DNA from: Streptomyces katrae
GTDB lineage: Bacteria; Actinomycetota; Actinomycetes; Streptomycetales; Streptomycetaceae
Direction: 5' to 3'
Length of the DNA: 14,716 nucleotides
NCBI RefSeq assembly: GCF_000966975.1
Contig: NZ_JZWV01000456.1
Span: forward strand, 1-14,716
The position numbers and the translations under genes were made by a program. The notes beneath the pieces are model-generated. The model saw only the letters and a list, made by a program, of their open reading frames with translations, was not told the DNA's origin and did no database searches. Below are positions 1 to 9,627 of the stretch, one piece after another. Each line of letters opens with the position of its first letter. Within the stretch, counting starts at the first letter, position 1.

Positions 1-1935
1 CGCCGGGGCGGTGCCCGCGTCCAGGGCGGCCAGGGCCTCCCGGGGGAAGGCGGCCGGGCGGCGGTTGTCCGGGTCCACCAGGGCGCGGAACTCGGACTCG
101 GAGCCCTGGTAGACCTCCGGCACCCCCGGCATGGTCAGGTGCAGCAGGGTCATGCCCAGCACGTTGGCCCGGGCCGCCTCGACCAGGGCGGGCGGCAGCT
201 CCAGCGGGCCGGGGGGTACGAGGTCGGCGATGCCGGCCTCGTACGCCGCGTCGGGGTCGGTCCAGGAGGTGCGCAGCCCCGCCTCCCGGGCGGCCTTCAG
301 CAGGGCCGCCGCCAGCCGGGGGCCGCGCTCGGGCACGTCGCCCAGGCCGAGCGCGGTCTGCCGGGCCACCCACGCCAGCTGCGGGTCGGGGCCGCCCACC
401 TCGCCCATCGCCCCCGGGGCCTGCGACAGGGCCGAGATCCGGGCGCGGACGTCCGCGCTGCGCTTCGTGTCGTGGGTGGACAGGACGGTGCCCGAGGCGG
501 GCCAGTCCCGTTCGCGCTCCGCGCAGTACGCGTGGAACTCCGCCACCGGCACCGCCGGGGCCCCCGGTTCCCCGCCGACCTCCGTCGCGGACAGCAGCGG
601 GGCCCAGCGGTAGAAGGCGCGGTCCTCCAAGGACTTGGCGCGCAGGGCGGCCGAGGTCTGGGCGAAGCGGGCTTCGAAGGCAGGGTTCCGTTCCAGCAGC
701 CGCCGTACGCCGTCCACCGCGGCCGTCCCGGCCCGTGCGGCGGCCCGTTCCAGGGTGCGGGCGTCCGGGCCGGGTCCGCCGGGGTAGGTCCGGTAGACCG
801 GCGTCTCGATCAGCAACTCCCGCACGGCGGGCGCGATGTCCGGTCCGGCCCGGCGTTCCAGGGTGACCAGCTCGGCGGCCAGGTCGACGGTCAGGACCTC
901 CCGGGTGGCGGCCGAGGCCGTCTCCTGCCAGGAGGGCGTGCCGGTCGACTCCCGGTACAGCGCCGCCAGTTCGTCGGCGCCCGCCCCGTCGGTGAACACC
1001 CCGTCCACCCGGTGCAGGGCGTCGTAGCCGGTGGTGCCCGCCACCGGCCAGGCCGGCGGCAGCCGTTCGGCGCGGGCCAGGATCTTCTCCACGACCACCC
1101 AGCAGCCGGGTCCCGCCGCGGTCCGCAGCCGGCGCAGGTACTCCTCGGGGTCGGCCAGCCCGTCCACGTGGTCGATCCGCAGGCCCGCCACCACCCCGTC
1201 CCGGACCAGCTCCAGCACCTTGGCGTGGGTGGCGGCGAAGACGGCGGGGTCCTCCACCCGCACCCCGATGAGATCCGAAATGGTGAAGAAACGGCGGTAG
1301 TTGAGGCCGGTCCGGGCCTCGCGCCAGCACGCTGGCCGGTACCACTGTGCGGCCAGCAGCTCCGGCAGGGGCAGCCCGGCCGTGCCGGGGCGCAGGGGGA
1401 ACTCCCGGTCCCCGCAGCGCAGCAGCCCGGCGCCGGCGTCCACCGTGAACGGCTCGTCCGGCTCCGCGAGCACCGGCAGCAGGAGCTGCCCGCCCCCCGC
1501 CTCCCAGTCGATGTCGAACCACCGCGCGTACGGTGACCCCGGCCCCTCCCGCAGCACCTCCCACAGCGGCCGGTTCAGCCGCAGCGGCGTCGGCAGCGCC
1601 ATGTGGTTCGGGACGATGTCGAGCACCAGGGCGAGCGCGCGCTCCCGCGCGGCCGCGGCCAGGGCGCGCAGGCCCCGTTCCCCGCCGAGCTCCTCGCGCA
1701 CCCGCCCGTGGTCGGTGACGTCGTACCCGTGGGGCGAGCCCGGCACCGCCTCCAGGACCGGGGACAGATGCAGGTGCGACACGCCGAGCGAGGCGAGGTA
1801 GGGGAGGTAGGGCACGGCCGCTCGGGCCGCCGCGAACGGGAACGCGGGCGTCAGCTGGAGACGGTAGGTCGACGCCGGGGCGACGGGCTTGTGAACGTCG
1901 GATTCCGATTGGCTGATTGAATACCGCTGGCTCAT
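1..1935 (-). CDS. treY: Maltooligosyl trehalose synthase TreY (C-terminus cut by window edge)
   Basis: Intramolecular transglucosidase of family GH13. It turns the reducing-end alpha-1,4 bond of malto-oligosaccharides into the alpha,alpha-1,1 bond of maltooligosyl-trehalose, which TreZ then cleaves. I read 645 residues with no stop; the family is usually about 700-800 residues, so the end lies beyond the left edge. GH13 motifs are in order: DIVPNH at about 106-111, GLRIDHVDG at 251-259 (nucleophile D255), VVVEKIL at 280-286 (acid/base E283) and LSTHDTKR at 485-492. STYRLQL near residue 22 and PGVPEVYQG near 603 are also typical of TreY. The ATG at 1935 is the only sensible start, because the conserved N-terminus follows within about 20 codons. 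No Shine-Dalgarno sequence precedes it. It is divergent from the MFS gene across 82 bp and lies near glgX. Identification is confident. Confidence 0.97.
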   Translation of the reverse strand, partial: MSQRYSISQSESDVHKPVAPASTYRLQLTPAFPFAAARAAVPYLPYLASLGVSHLHLSPVLEAVPGSPHGYDVTDHGRVREELGGERGLRALAAAARERALALVLDIVPNHMALPTPLRLNRPLWEVLREGPGSPYARWFDIDWEAGGGQLLLPVLAEPDEPFTVDAGAGLLRCGDREFPLRPGTAGLPLPELLAAQWYRPACWREARTGLNYRRFFTISDLIGVRVEDPAVFAATHAKVLELVRDGVVAGLRIDHVDGLADPEEYLRRLRTAAGPGCWVVVEKILARAERLPPAWPVAGTTGYDALHRVDGVFTDGAGADELAALYRESTGTPSWQETASAATREVLTVDLAAELVTLERRAGPDIAPAVRELLIETPVYRTYPGGPGPDARTLERAAARAGTAAVDGVRRLLERNPAFEARFAQTSAALRAKSLEDRAFYRWAPLLSATEVGGEPGAPAVPVAEFHAYCAERERDWPASGTVLSTHDTKRSADVRARISALSQAPGAMGEVGGPDPQLAWVARQTALGLGDVPERGPRLAAALLKAAREAGLRTSWTDPDAAYEAGIADLVPPGPLELPPALVEAARANVLGMTLLHLTMPGVPEVYQGSESEFRALVDPDNRRPAAFPREALAALDAGTAPA

Positions 1936-2004
1936 GAGAACGTACGTACCCAGCCCGTGTGATTCCGTGCCATGACCCAATGCATCCGGGTGACTGCGCC
2001 GCGT

Positions 2005-2017
2005 TAGTGTCGATCAA
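2005..2017 (+). promoter_or_regulatory. Putative leaderless -10 element of the MFS gene
   Basis: TAGTGT (2005-2010) fits the actinobacterial TAnnnT -10 pattern and is followed by 7 nt and then the GTG start codon, so transcription would begin at or next to the start codon. No good -35 is visible 16-19 nt upstream. The block CGTTAGTGTCGATCA recurs with one change before the glycosyltransferase gene. Confidence 0.5.
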
Positions 2018-3339
2018 GTGGCATCCACCGTCAGCACCTACCGCAACGTCATCGCCCTGACCGGGCCCCTCCTGCCGATCGTCTCGTTCTTCGCCCGCCT
2101 GCCCGTCGCGATGTCCCAGTTCGGGAGCGTCCTGCTGGTGTCCGAGACCAGCGGCTCCCTCGCCACCGCCGGCGTGGTCGGCGGCTGTCTCTCCGCCGGC
2201 CAGGTGGTCTTCGGGCCGGTCCTGGGGCGGCTCGCCGACCGTCACGGGCAGCGGCCCGTGGTCCTCGTCGCGGCGGCGGTGAACGCCGTGGCCACCGCCG
2301 CCCTCGTCACCGGCGCCCTCACGGGCCTGGCGACCGCCCCGCTCGCCGCGATCGGCGCCGTCGCCGGGGCCTCCGTACCGCTGATCGGGCCCCTCGCCCG
2401 GACCCGGTCCGTGGCGCTCGCGCACCGGGCGGGAGCTGGTGAGGGCGTGGTGGGGGCCGTGCACTCGCTCGAAGGCACCCTCGACGAGGTCTCCTTCGTC
2501 TTCGGTCCGGCCCTCGTCGGCCTCGCCGCGCTCGCCCTGCACCCGGCCGTCGCCCTCGGGGGCGCGGCAGCCCTGGTGGCCGTGTTCGGCACCGCCTACG
2601 CCCTGCACCCGACGGCCGCCGTCACGGCGGGGAGCCCGGCGCGGGCCCGCGCCGAGGGCGTACGGGCACCGCGCCAGCCCCGCGTGGTCCACGCCGTCCG
2701 TGGCTCCCTCGCCCTCCAGGGCGCCATGTTCGGCGCCTGCCAGGCCGGAATCGCCTCCCTCACCGCCCGGTTGGGCGTACCGGGCCAGGCCGGCATCGTG
2801 TACGCGGCGATGGGGGTGGTCAGCGCCGCCGTGGGCCTCGCGCTCGGCGCGCTGCCGGCCCGCTTCGGGCTGCGGCTGCGCTGGCGGGTGGCGACGGGCG
2901 CGGCGCTGGTGCTGTCGGTGCCGCTGCTGTTCACGCAGACGCTGTGGCCGCTGTACGCGGTCGTGACCGTCCTCGGCGCCGCCTACGCCCCGCACCTGAT
3001 CACCGCGTTCGCGCTCACGGAACGGGTCGTGGCCCCGTCGCGGCTGGCCGAGTCGATGGCCTTCGCGGCGAGTTCGCTGGTGGCCGGGCAGGCCGTGGCG
3101 CTGGCCGTCTCCGGGCGGCTCGCCGAGGCGTACGGGCCCGCCGGGGCCTTCGCCGTGGCCGTGGGGGCGGCCGCGCTGTGCCTGGTCACCGCCCTGGTCA
3201 CCCGGGTCCCCTCGGCCCGGCCCGCGGCCGGCGCCGAAGCCCCCGCCGTCGCCCCCGCCGCTGCTCCGGCCAAGGCGTTCGTCCCGGCCCAGCGCACCGC
3301 CTCCCCCGAGGGTTCGGGGACGCCCGGCGCCGCCGGCGG

Positions 3340-3355
<16 letters not shown>
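2018..3355 (+). CDS. MFS transporter
   Basis: A 445-residue polytopic membrane protein of the major facilitator superfamily. Residues from about 10 to 395 are a series of Ala/Val/Leu-rich segments consistent with 10-12 membrane helices. The MFS motif A loop, GRLADRHGQR, lies at about residues 70-79 between helices 2 and 3. The last 50 residues are an Ala/Pro-rich tail that looks cytoplasmic and disordered. The start is GTG, with no Shine-Dalgarno; a -10-like hexamer ends 7 nt upstream, suggesting a leaderless message. The gene is divergent from treY, and its last 16 bp overlap the 3' end of glgX on the other strand. The substrate cannot be told from the sequence. The location suggests sugar transport, but many such MFS proteins export drugs. 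The family call is firm and the substrate is unknown. Confidence 0.9.
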
Positions 3356-5454
<2,099 letters not shown>

Positions 5455-5747
5455 CGGCAACGACTCTTTTCCATCCAGGTCCGGTCGATCCGGCGCGGAT
5501 CACGTCTCTGCCAGATCTTCCCCGAAAGCGGGCCCGCACGCGTGGACTTGGGATGCTCCTGCCGGGTGAACCGGAGAGCTGATATGCGGATCGGCAGACC
5601 GTCCGGGCATCACATAATGGTGCAACGGACATCCGGACCAGGGTGGTCAGGGTCACCTTCGGCTTCGGGCTGCGTCGGGCCGCGCGCGCGGAGTACCCTT
5701 CCGTGATCACTGGAGACGGGCGTCCGGACGCAGAAGGCGGTGCACGA
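5455..5747. promoter_or_regulatory. Divergent control region between glgX and the HEPN-protein gene
   Basis: A 293-bp gap without a convincing gene. On the plus strand TACCCT (5694-5699) is a plausible -10 element, giving a leader of roughly 40 nt. AGAAGG (5732-5737) is a possible ribosome-binding site 10 nt before the GTG at 5748. Further left, CATAAT (5613-5618) lies inside an inverted repeat whose arms are GTCCGG (5601-5606) and CCGGAC (5633-5638). No clear glgX promoter could be seen on the minus strand. Confidence 0.35.
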
Positions 5748-7010
5748 GTGAGCTCGGGAGGTCTGGAGCTGCCCCCTGGTGACAGCGGCCACGAGGGTGG
5801 CCCGGCGGACGCCCCAGGAGGTGTGCCGGGGACGGCGGCGGCCGGGGCGGCGGTGTCGCTGGCCCCGCCGGCGGCCGGGGAGGTGCGCGCCGGGGCGGAG
5901 CTGGAGTGGAGCACGGAGGCGTGGAGCGAGGTCCGTACCCGGGCCCAGCGCGCCGGGCGTGCGTACATCTGGCTGAACCTCATCGAGCAGCGGCTGCGGT
6001 CGGTGGTCGGCGCCGTGCTGCGGCCCGTGTACGAGCCCGTGCACGGCGGGGACGACTGGGTGGTCGCCGCCGCCGGTCCCGCCGGGCAGGAGTGGGTGCA
6101 GCGGGCGGTGGCGGTGCGCGAGGTCAGCCGGCGCAAGGGCTACCTCCTCGACCCGGCCGACGACAACGTGCTGAGCTTCCTGACGCTGCCGCAGCTGCGG
6201 GAGCTGATGGTCCAGCACTGGCCGTGTTTCGAGCCGTACTTCGACGACCGGCGCGAGATCGAGCTGGCCCTGGACGAGCTGGAGGTCACGCGGAACGTGG
6301 TCTCCCGCAACCGGGCGCTGTCGCGGGCGGTGCTGGAGCAGGCGGAGCGCGCGTCGGCGCGGCTGCTGGAGGTGCTGGGCGCGGGTTCGGGCAGTCCGTC
6401 GGCGGACCGGCTGCCGATCGACGCCGTCGAGGACCTGGTCGGGGACCGGTACGCGGACGTGATCTCCGTCCACCCGGACCGGGTGCGGCTGCAGCGGCAG
6501 CTGCCGGCGGAGGACCTGTTCGGGGGCGCGCGGCGGCTCGACGCGATCGGCATAGGCCTCAACCTGCTGGTGCAGAACTTCTCGGGCCGCCGGCTGGTGC
6601 GGCTGACGGAGGCGGGCTGCCGGGTGCGGCTGCTGTTCCTGAACCCGGCGAGCAGCGCGGTCAAGCGGCGCGAGCGCGAGCTGGGGCTGCGCAAGGGCGA
6701 GCTCAGCCGCTCGGTGGAGATGAACATCCTGCACGTGCGCCGGGTGCGGGCGGGGCTGAAGGACCCCTCGCGCTTCGACATCCACGTCTTCGACGAGACC
6801 CCGCGCTTCACCGCCTATCTGGTGGAGGGGCAGTCCTCGGGCATCGCGGTGGTCCAGTCGTACCTGCGGCGGGCCCGGGGCATGGAGGCCCCGGTGCTGG
6901 TGCTGCGCGGGGGCGGGCGGGGGGTTCCGAAGGACGCGGACCACGGGCTGTTCCAGACCTACCGCGAGGAGTTCGAGTCGGTGTGGGAGGACTCCCGCCC
7001 GGTGTCCTGA
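5748..7010 (+). CDS. HEPN-domain protein, SAV2148-like, with PLD-like C-terminal domain
   Basis: I recognise this 420-residue protein as the streptomycete family usually called 'SAV2148 family HEPN domain-containing protein'; its function is not established. Residues 1-50 are Gly/Ala/Pro-rich and look disordered. Residues 55-210 are helical. The stretch from TLPQLRELMVQHWPCF (about 146-161) to TRNVVSRNRALS (181-192) resembles Swt1-type HEPN domains, but the expected RNxxxH reads RNVVSR (182-187), so the catalytic His is Arg. Residues 260-420 look like the PLD-like domain found with some actinobacterial regulators: CRVRLLFLNP near 291-300, FDETPRFTAYLV near 348-359, and a YREEFESVW end. No HKD motif is present. 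GTG at 5748 is chosen because AGAAGG precedes it; an in-frame GTG at 5703 is possible. Family call good, function unknown. Confidence 0.85.
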   Translation: MSSGGLELPPGDSGHEGGPADAPGGVPGTAAAGAAVSLAPPAAGEVRAGAELEWSTEAWSEVRTRAQRAGRAYIWLNLIEQRLRSVVGAVLRPVYEPVHGGDDWVVAAAGPAGQEWVQRAVAVREVSRRKGYLLDPADDNVLSFLTLPQLRELMVQHWPCFEPYFDDRREIELALDELEVTRNVVSRNRALSRAVLEQAERASARLLEVLGAGSGSPSADRLPIDAVEDLVGDRYADVISVHPDRVRLQRQLPAEDLFGGARRLDAIGIGLNLLVQNFSGRRLVRLTEAGCRVRLLFLNPASSAVKRRERELGLRKGELSRSVEMNILHVRRVRAGLKDPSRFDIHVFDETPRFTAYLVEGQSSGIAVVQSYLRRARGMEAPVLVLRGGGRGVPKDADHGLFQTYREEFESVWEDSRPVS

Positions 7011-7032
7011 GGCCGGGCCCCCGGGGGTGGCC
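7011..7032 (+). terminator. Candidate hairpin after the HEPN-protein gene
   Basis: GGCC (7011-7014) can pair with GGCC (7029-7032), and the inner CCCCCGGGGG (7018-7027) is a perfect palindrome. It starts immediately after the TGA stop. No U-tract follows, as is common in high-GC actinobacteria. The fold has a small bulge, so confidence is limited. Confidence 0.35.
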
Positions 7033-7055
7033 GCGCCGGTGTCAGTGCCTCGTGG

Positions 7056-7093
7056 CAGGCTGAAACGCGTCGACCGGAAATACGGGGGAGGGG
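7056..7093 (+). promoter_or_regulatory. Candidate promoter and ribosome-binding site of the small ORF/exonuclease pair
   Basis: CAGGCT (7056-7061) matches the hexamer used ahead of two other genes in this window and would start transcription near 7068. GGGGGAGGGG (7084-7093) is a strong Shine-Dalgarno sequence ending 6 nt before the ATG at 7100. No convincing -35 was found. Confidence 0.4.
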
Positions 7094-7099
7094 CGCGTC

Positions 7100-7222
7100 A
7101 TGGAGGCGTGGCACGGGGGAGTGCTGAGCGGGTTCGGGCAGGAGACGCCGGGGGAAGGCGTGGCGGCCGTCACGGACCTGCGGCGGCGGGCGGGCCGTTC
7201 CGGTACGGGAGCCGTCCGATGA
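7100..7222 (+). CDS. Candidate 40-residue ORF coupled to the exonuclease gene
   Basis: A small ORF starting MEAWHGGVLSGF and ending RSGTGAVR. It has a very strong purine-rich Shine-Dalgarno sequence (GGGGGAGGGG) 6 nt before its ATG. Its TGA stop overlaps the ATG of the downstream exonuclease as ATGA, the usual signature of translational coupling. The peptide is Gly/Arg-rich, has no membrane segment, and matches no family I know. It could be a real small protein, or a leader ORF whose translation opens the exonuclease start. The signals at both ends fit so well that chance seems unlikely, but such a short peptide cannot be proven from sequence. No other good start lies between 7011 and 7219. 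Confidence 0.45.
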   Translation: MEAWHGGVLSGFGQETPGEGVAAVTDLRRRAGRSGTGAVR

Positions 7223-7932
7223 GCTGGCTCGGGGGGCCGCTGGTGGCCTTCGACCTGGAGACCACCGGCACGGACGTGGAGAGCGACCGCATCGTGACGG
7301 CGGCGGTCGTACGGCTCGATCCGGACGGGTCCGTCGCGGGGGAGCGGACCTGGCTGCTCGATCCGGGGGTGGCCATACCGGAGCAGGCGTCGGCGATCCA
7401 CGGCATATCGACGGAGCACGCCCGCGCGCACGGGGCGCCGGCCGCCTCGGCCGTCGAGGAGATCGCGCGGGCCGTGGCCGAGGCGCTGCGGCTCGGCACG
7501 CCCCTGGTGGTGATGAACGCCCGCTACGACCTGTCCCTGCTGGACCGGGAGTGCCGGCGGCACGGGGTCGCGTCGATCAGCGAGCGGCTGGGCGGGGTGC
7601 CTTCGCCCGTCATCGATCCGCTGGTGATCGACAAGCACGTGGACAAGTACCGCAAGGGCAAGCGGGCGCTGCACGCGCTGTGCGAGCACTACGGGGTTCC
7701 GCTCGACGACGCGCACGACGCGCGGGCGGACGCCCTGGCCGCCGCCCGCGTGGTACGCCGCCTGGGCGAGCGGCACCGGCCGGTCGGCCTGATGCCGCTG
7801 CCGGACCTGCACGAGCTCCAGGTCCGCGCGGCGGCCGAGCAGTCGGTCTCGCTCCAGGCCTACCTGAGGCGCACCGCCGATCCGGCGGCGGTCGTCGAAC
7901 CGGCCTGGCCGCTCATACCCCGCGGGCGCTGA
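7219..7932 (+). CDS. DnaQ-like DEDDh 3'-5' exonuclease
   Basis: A 237-residue exonuclease of the DnaQ/RNase T fold that would remove nucleotides from the 3' ends of DNA or RNA using two metal ions. All DEDDh residues are visible: D12 and E14 in VAFDLETTG (ExoI), N100-A-R-Y-D104 (ExoII), and H166 with D171 in AHDARADA (ExoIII). The protein is little more than the exonuclease domain plus about 50 C-terminal residues. It has no polymerase or BRCT part, so it resembles the stand-alone exonucleases of actinobacteria more than a replicative proofreading subunit. The ATG at 7219 has GGGAG (7207-7211) 7 nt upstream and overlaps the stop of the small ORF at 7100-7222. An in-frame start further upstream would add about 60 residues of low-complexity sequence and is unlikely. 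The physiological substrate is unknown. Confidence 0.92.
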   Translation: MSWLGGPLVAFDLETTGTDVESDRIVTAAVVRLDPDGSVAGERTWLLDPGVAIPEQASAIHGISTEHARAHGAPAASAVEEIARAVAEALRLGTPLVVMNARYDLSLLDRECRRHGVASISERLGGVPSPVIDPLVIDKHVDKYRKGKRALHALCEHYGVPLDDAHDARADALAAARVVRRLGERHRPVGLMPLPDLHELQVRAAAEQSVSLQAYLRRTADPAAVVEPAWPLIPRGR

Positions 7933-7946
7933 CCGGCCCGGCCGGT
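7932..7946. terminator. Palindrome between convergent genes
   Basis: ACCGGCCCGGCCGGT is a perfect 15-bp palindrome around one central base. It begins at the last base of the exonuclease stop codon, in the 54-bp gap before the convergent 216-residue-protein gene. It could act as a bidirectional terminator, but the stem left after a 3-5 nt loop is only 5-6 bp. Confidence 0.3.
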
Positions 7947-7986
7947 GTCGGCGGGTGCGCCTGCCGAGCCGCCCGCTCCGCCGTAC

Positions 7987-8637
7987 TCACGGTGGGGGCG
8001 GCCCGTCGGGGGCGGGTGGTTCCCGGTATTCGACGTGGATGTCGCGCCGGCGGGCGTCGCAGGGGACGGTGGCGCAGTAGTGGCGGTGCCCGTAGGCGCG
8101 GTCCGGGTACGGGTCGACGTACGCGGGGCCTTCGCGGGCCACGTCGAGGAAGGCCGCGGCGCCCAGCCGGAAGGCCTTGGCGCTGCCCGTCATGAACAGG
8201 GTCTCGGCGTGGATGCTCTGGTGGAACCGGTCCCGGTGCTCCGTGTGGTGCAGGGAGGCGTAGTCCTCCCCGGCGGGCTCGGCGAGCGACACGTCCACGG
8301 TCCGCGGGCGGCCCGGGGAGAGCCGGCCGCGCAGCTCCTTCCAGCGGGAGGGCGCCAACTGCAGGGAGTGGTGCAGCAGTACGAGGTCCAGCCGGCCGGA
8401 GCCCGCGGGCGGGGCGGGGCCGCGCAGGGGCACGTGGACCAAGGAGCGCGGCGAGCCGGCCGCCAGGGTCCACAGCCCGGCCAGGAGCAGGGCCGCGTCC
8501 CGGTCGGCGTACGCGTTCAGCCACCAGGAGTCGTCGAAGAGGGCGGCGTGCTCCGGGGGCCGGGCCGGGCGGACGACGCTGAAGGTGCCGGCGCCGTGCC
8601 GCGCCTCGTGGACGGTCAGGCGCAGCTTCACGTCCAT
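7987..8637 (-). CDS. Conserved-looking hypothetical protein coupled to the phosphotransferase
   Basis: A 216-residue soluble protein that I do not recognise. It starts [19 protein letters not shown] and has no signal peptide or membrane helix. It is rich in His and aromatic residues: DDSWWLNAYADRDAALLLAG near 35-54, LVLLHHSLQLAPSRWKEL in the middle, LHHTEHRDRFHQSIHAE in the third quarter, and AYGHRHYCATVPCDARRRDIH near the C-terminus, which ends in a Pro-rich tail. The His/Asp/Cys clusters could bind metal or form an active site, but no known motif fits. Its ATG overlaps the TGA of the upstream phosphotransferase gene as TGATG, so the two are probably co-translated and may act together. In the same frame the reading continues open far upstream, but that part is a shadow of the phosphotransferase. 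That the gene is real is fairly sure; its function is unknown. Confidence 0.85.
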   Translation of the reverse strand: MDVKLRLTVHEARHGAGTFSVVRPARPPEHAALFDDSWWLNAYADRDAALLLAGLWTLAAGSPRSLVHVPLRGPAPPAGSGRLDLVLLHHSLQLAPSRWKELRGRLSPGRPRTVDVSLAEPAGEDYASLHHTEHRDRFHQSIHAETLFMTGSAKAFRLGAAAFLDVAREGPAYVDPYPDRAYGHRHYCATVPCDARRRDIHVEYREPPAPDGPPPP

Positions 8638-9488
8638 CAGAACGGGTACCAGCGCACTTCCGGGTCCCCGTCGCGCAGGGAGGCCACCCGGCGGCGGAAC
8701 TCCGCGAGGGCCTTCGGGTTGGCCGGGGCGTGCTGGGCGACCCAGGCGCAGCTGGCCGTCTCGCGGGCGCCGCGCAGCAGGGCGCAGCCCTCCCATTCGC
8801 GTACGTCCCAGCCGTAGGCGGCGGTGAAGGCCCGGTAGCCGTCGGCGGGGAGGCCGTAGCGGTCGCGGGACAGGGCCATCACCACGAGGTCGTGTTCGCG
8901 CAGGTCCGCCGAGACGGTCTCCAGGTCGACCAGGACCGGGCCGTCCGGGCCCACGTGGACGTTGCGGGGCAGGGCGTCGCCGTGGATCGGACCCGGGGTC
9001 AGGTGCGGGGTGAGGGCGGCCACCTCGCCGGCGTAGGCGTCGCGGCGGGCCCGCAGGTAGGCGGCGTCCTCGGGGTCGACGGCCGTCCCGGCCAGCCGCA
9101 GCCAGCGTTCGACCCCGCCGAGGAGGTCCCGGGCCGGCAGGGCGAACGGCGGGGCGGGCAGCGCGTGCAGCGGCCGCAGGAGCGCCGCGAGGTCCTCCGG
9201 GCCGGCCGGGCGGAGCGCGTCGGGGAGCCGGTGCCACAGGGTCACCGGGTGGCCGTCCACCAGCCGTGGCTTCGGTTCGGCCGCGCGGACCGCGGGGATC
9301 CCGGCGGTGGCGAGCCAGTCGGCGACCGCCAGCTCGCGCTCGGCCCGCTCCAGCAGCCCCGCCTCCCGGCCGACCTTGACGACCAGGTCCCCGAGGGCGA
9401 AGACGGCGTTCTCGCCGAAGGCGAGCAGCTCGGCCGGGCCCGTGAGTCCCGCCCGCGTCAGTACGTCCCTGGCCCGTGCCTCGTCCAT
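8637..9488 (-). CDS. APH-family phosphotransferase
   Basis: A 283-residue kinase of the aminoglycoside phosphotransferase (APH/choline kinase) fold. It would transfer the gamma-phosphate of ATP to a small molecule, often an antibiotic or amino alcohol. The N-lobe ATP lysine is K38 in LVVKVG. The Brenner motif is HGDALPRN, with catalytic D171 and N176. The metal-binding Asp is D188 in VLVDLE, followed by [18 protein letters not shown], typical of APH C-lobes. The ATG at 9488 is chosen because the APH homology begins about 15 codons later. An in-frame ATG at 9554 would add a basic, Pro-rich 22-residue stretch, which I reject. It is divergent from the macrolide-type glycosyltransferase gene and translationally coupled to the 216-residue protein. 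The family is clear; the substrate is not. Confidence 0.88.
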   Translation of the reverse strand: MDEARARDVLTRAGLTGPAELLAFGENAVFALGDLVVKVGREAGLLERAERELAVADWLATAGIPAVRAAEPKPRLVDGHPVTLWHRLPDALRPAGPEDLAALLRPLHALPAPPFALPARDLLGGVERWLRLAGTAVDPEDAAYLRARRDAYAGEVAALTPHLTPGPIHGDALPRNVHVGPDGPVLVDLETVSADLREHDLVVMALSRDRYGLPADGYRAFTAAYGWDVREWEGCALLRGARETASCAWVAQHAPANPKALAEFRRRVASLRDGDPEVRWYPF

Positions 9489-9591
9489 GCGCTCGTCTCG
9501 TCCTTCGCCGGGTGGTCGTGGTGGTGGTGATCGTGAATGCGCCAAGTCTCCCATTCCGCGGCGGAGTAGGGCCCGGGACCCGGATATGAGG

Positions 9592-9627
9592 TTGCACGAG
9601 ACGTATCGTCTCGTTAATGTCGATCAC
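9592..9627 (+). promoter_or_regulatory. Glycosyltransferase promoter with built-in operator
   Basis: TTGCAC (9592-9597) and TAATGT (9615-9620) are separated by 17 bp, an ideal sigma-70-type (HrdB-like) promoter. Seven nt follow before the ATG at 9628, so the message would be leaderless. The perfect inverted repeat ACGAGACG-TAT-CGTCTCGT (9596-9614) fills the spacer and touches both boxes. A protein bound there would exclude RNA polymerase, the classic layout of TetR-family repression. No such regulator gene is in the window. Confidence 0.75.

Noticed and set aside
139..1536. 465-codon open frame on the plus strand opposite treY
   Set aside because: Gly/Arg/Pro-rich shadow frame without domain features; TreY motifs on the minus strand explain the region.
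1931..1949. Small palindromes CTCATGAG and GTACGTAC at the treY start
   Set aside because: They are 8 bp, overlapping and low in complexity; no operator pattern or counterpart was found.
5610..6944. 444-codon open frame on the minus strand opposite the HEPN gene
   Set aside because: Composition is Arg/Gln/His/Pro-rich shadow sequence; the plus-strand protein is a recognisable family.
9511..9535. GGTGGT-type trinucleotide run upstream of the phosphotransferase
   Set aside because: It looks like a short simple-sequence tract. It encodes nothing plausible and has no regular unit beyond a few GGT repeats.
8638..9627. N-terminal extension of the 216-residue protein into one long 546-codon frame
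   Set aside because: The upstream part is out-of-frame shadow of the APH gene, which has intact kinase motifs. The TGATG overlap gives a proper start at 8637.
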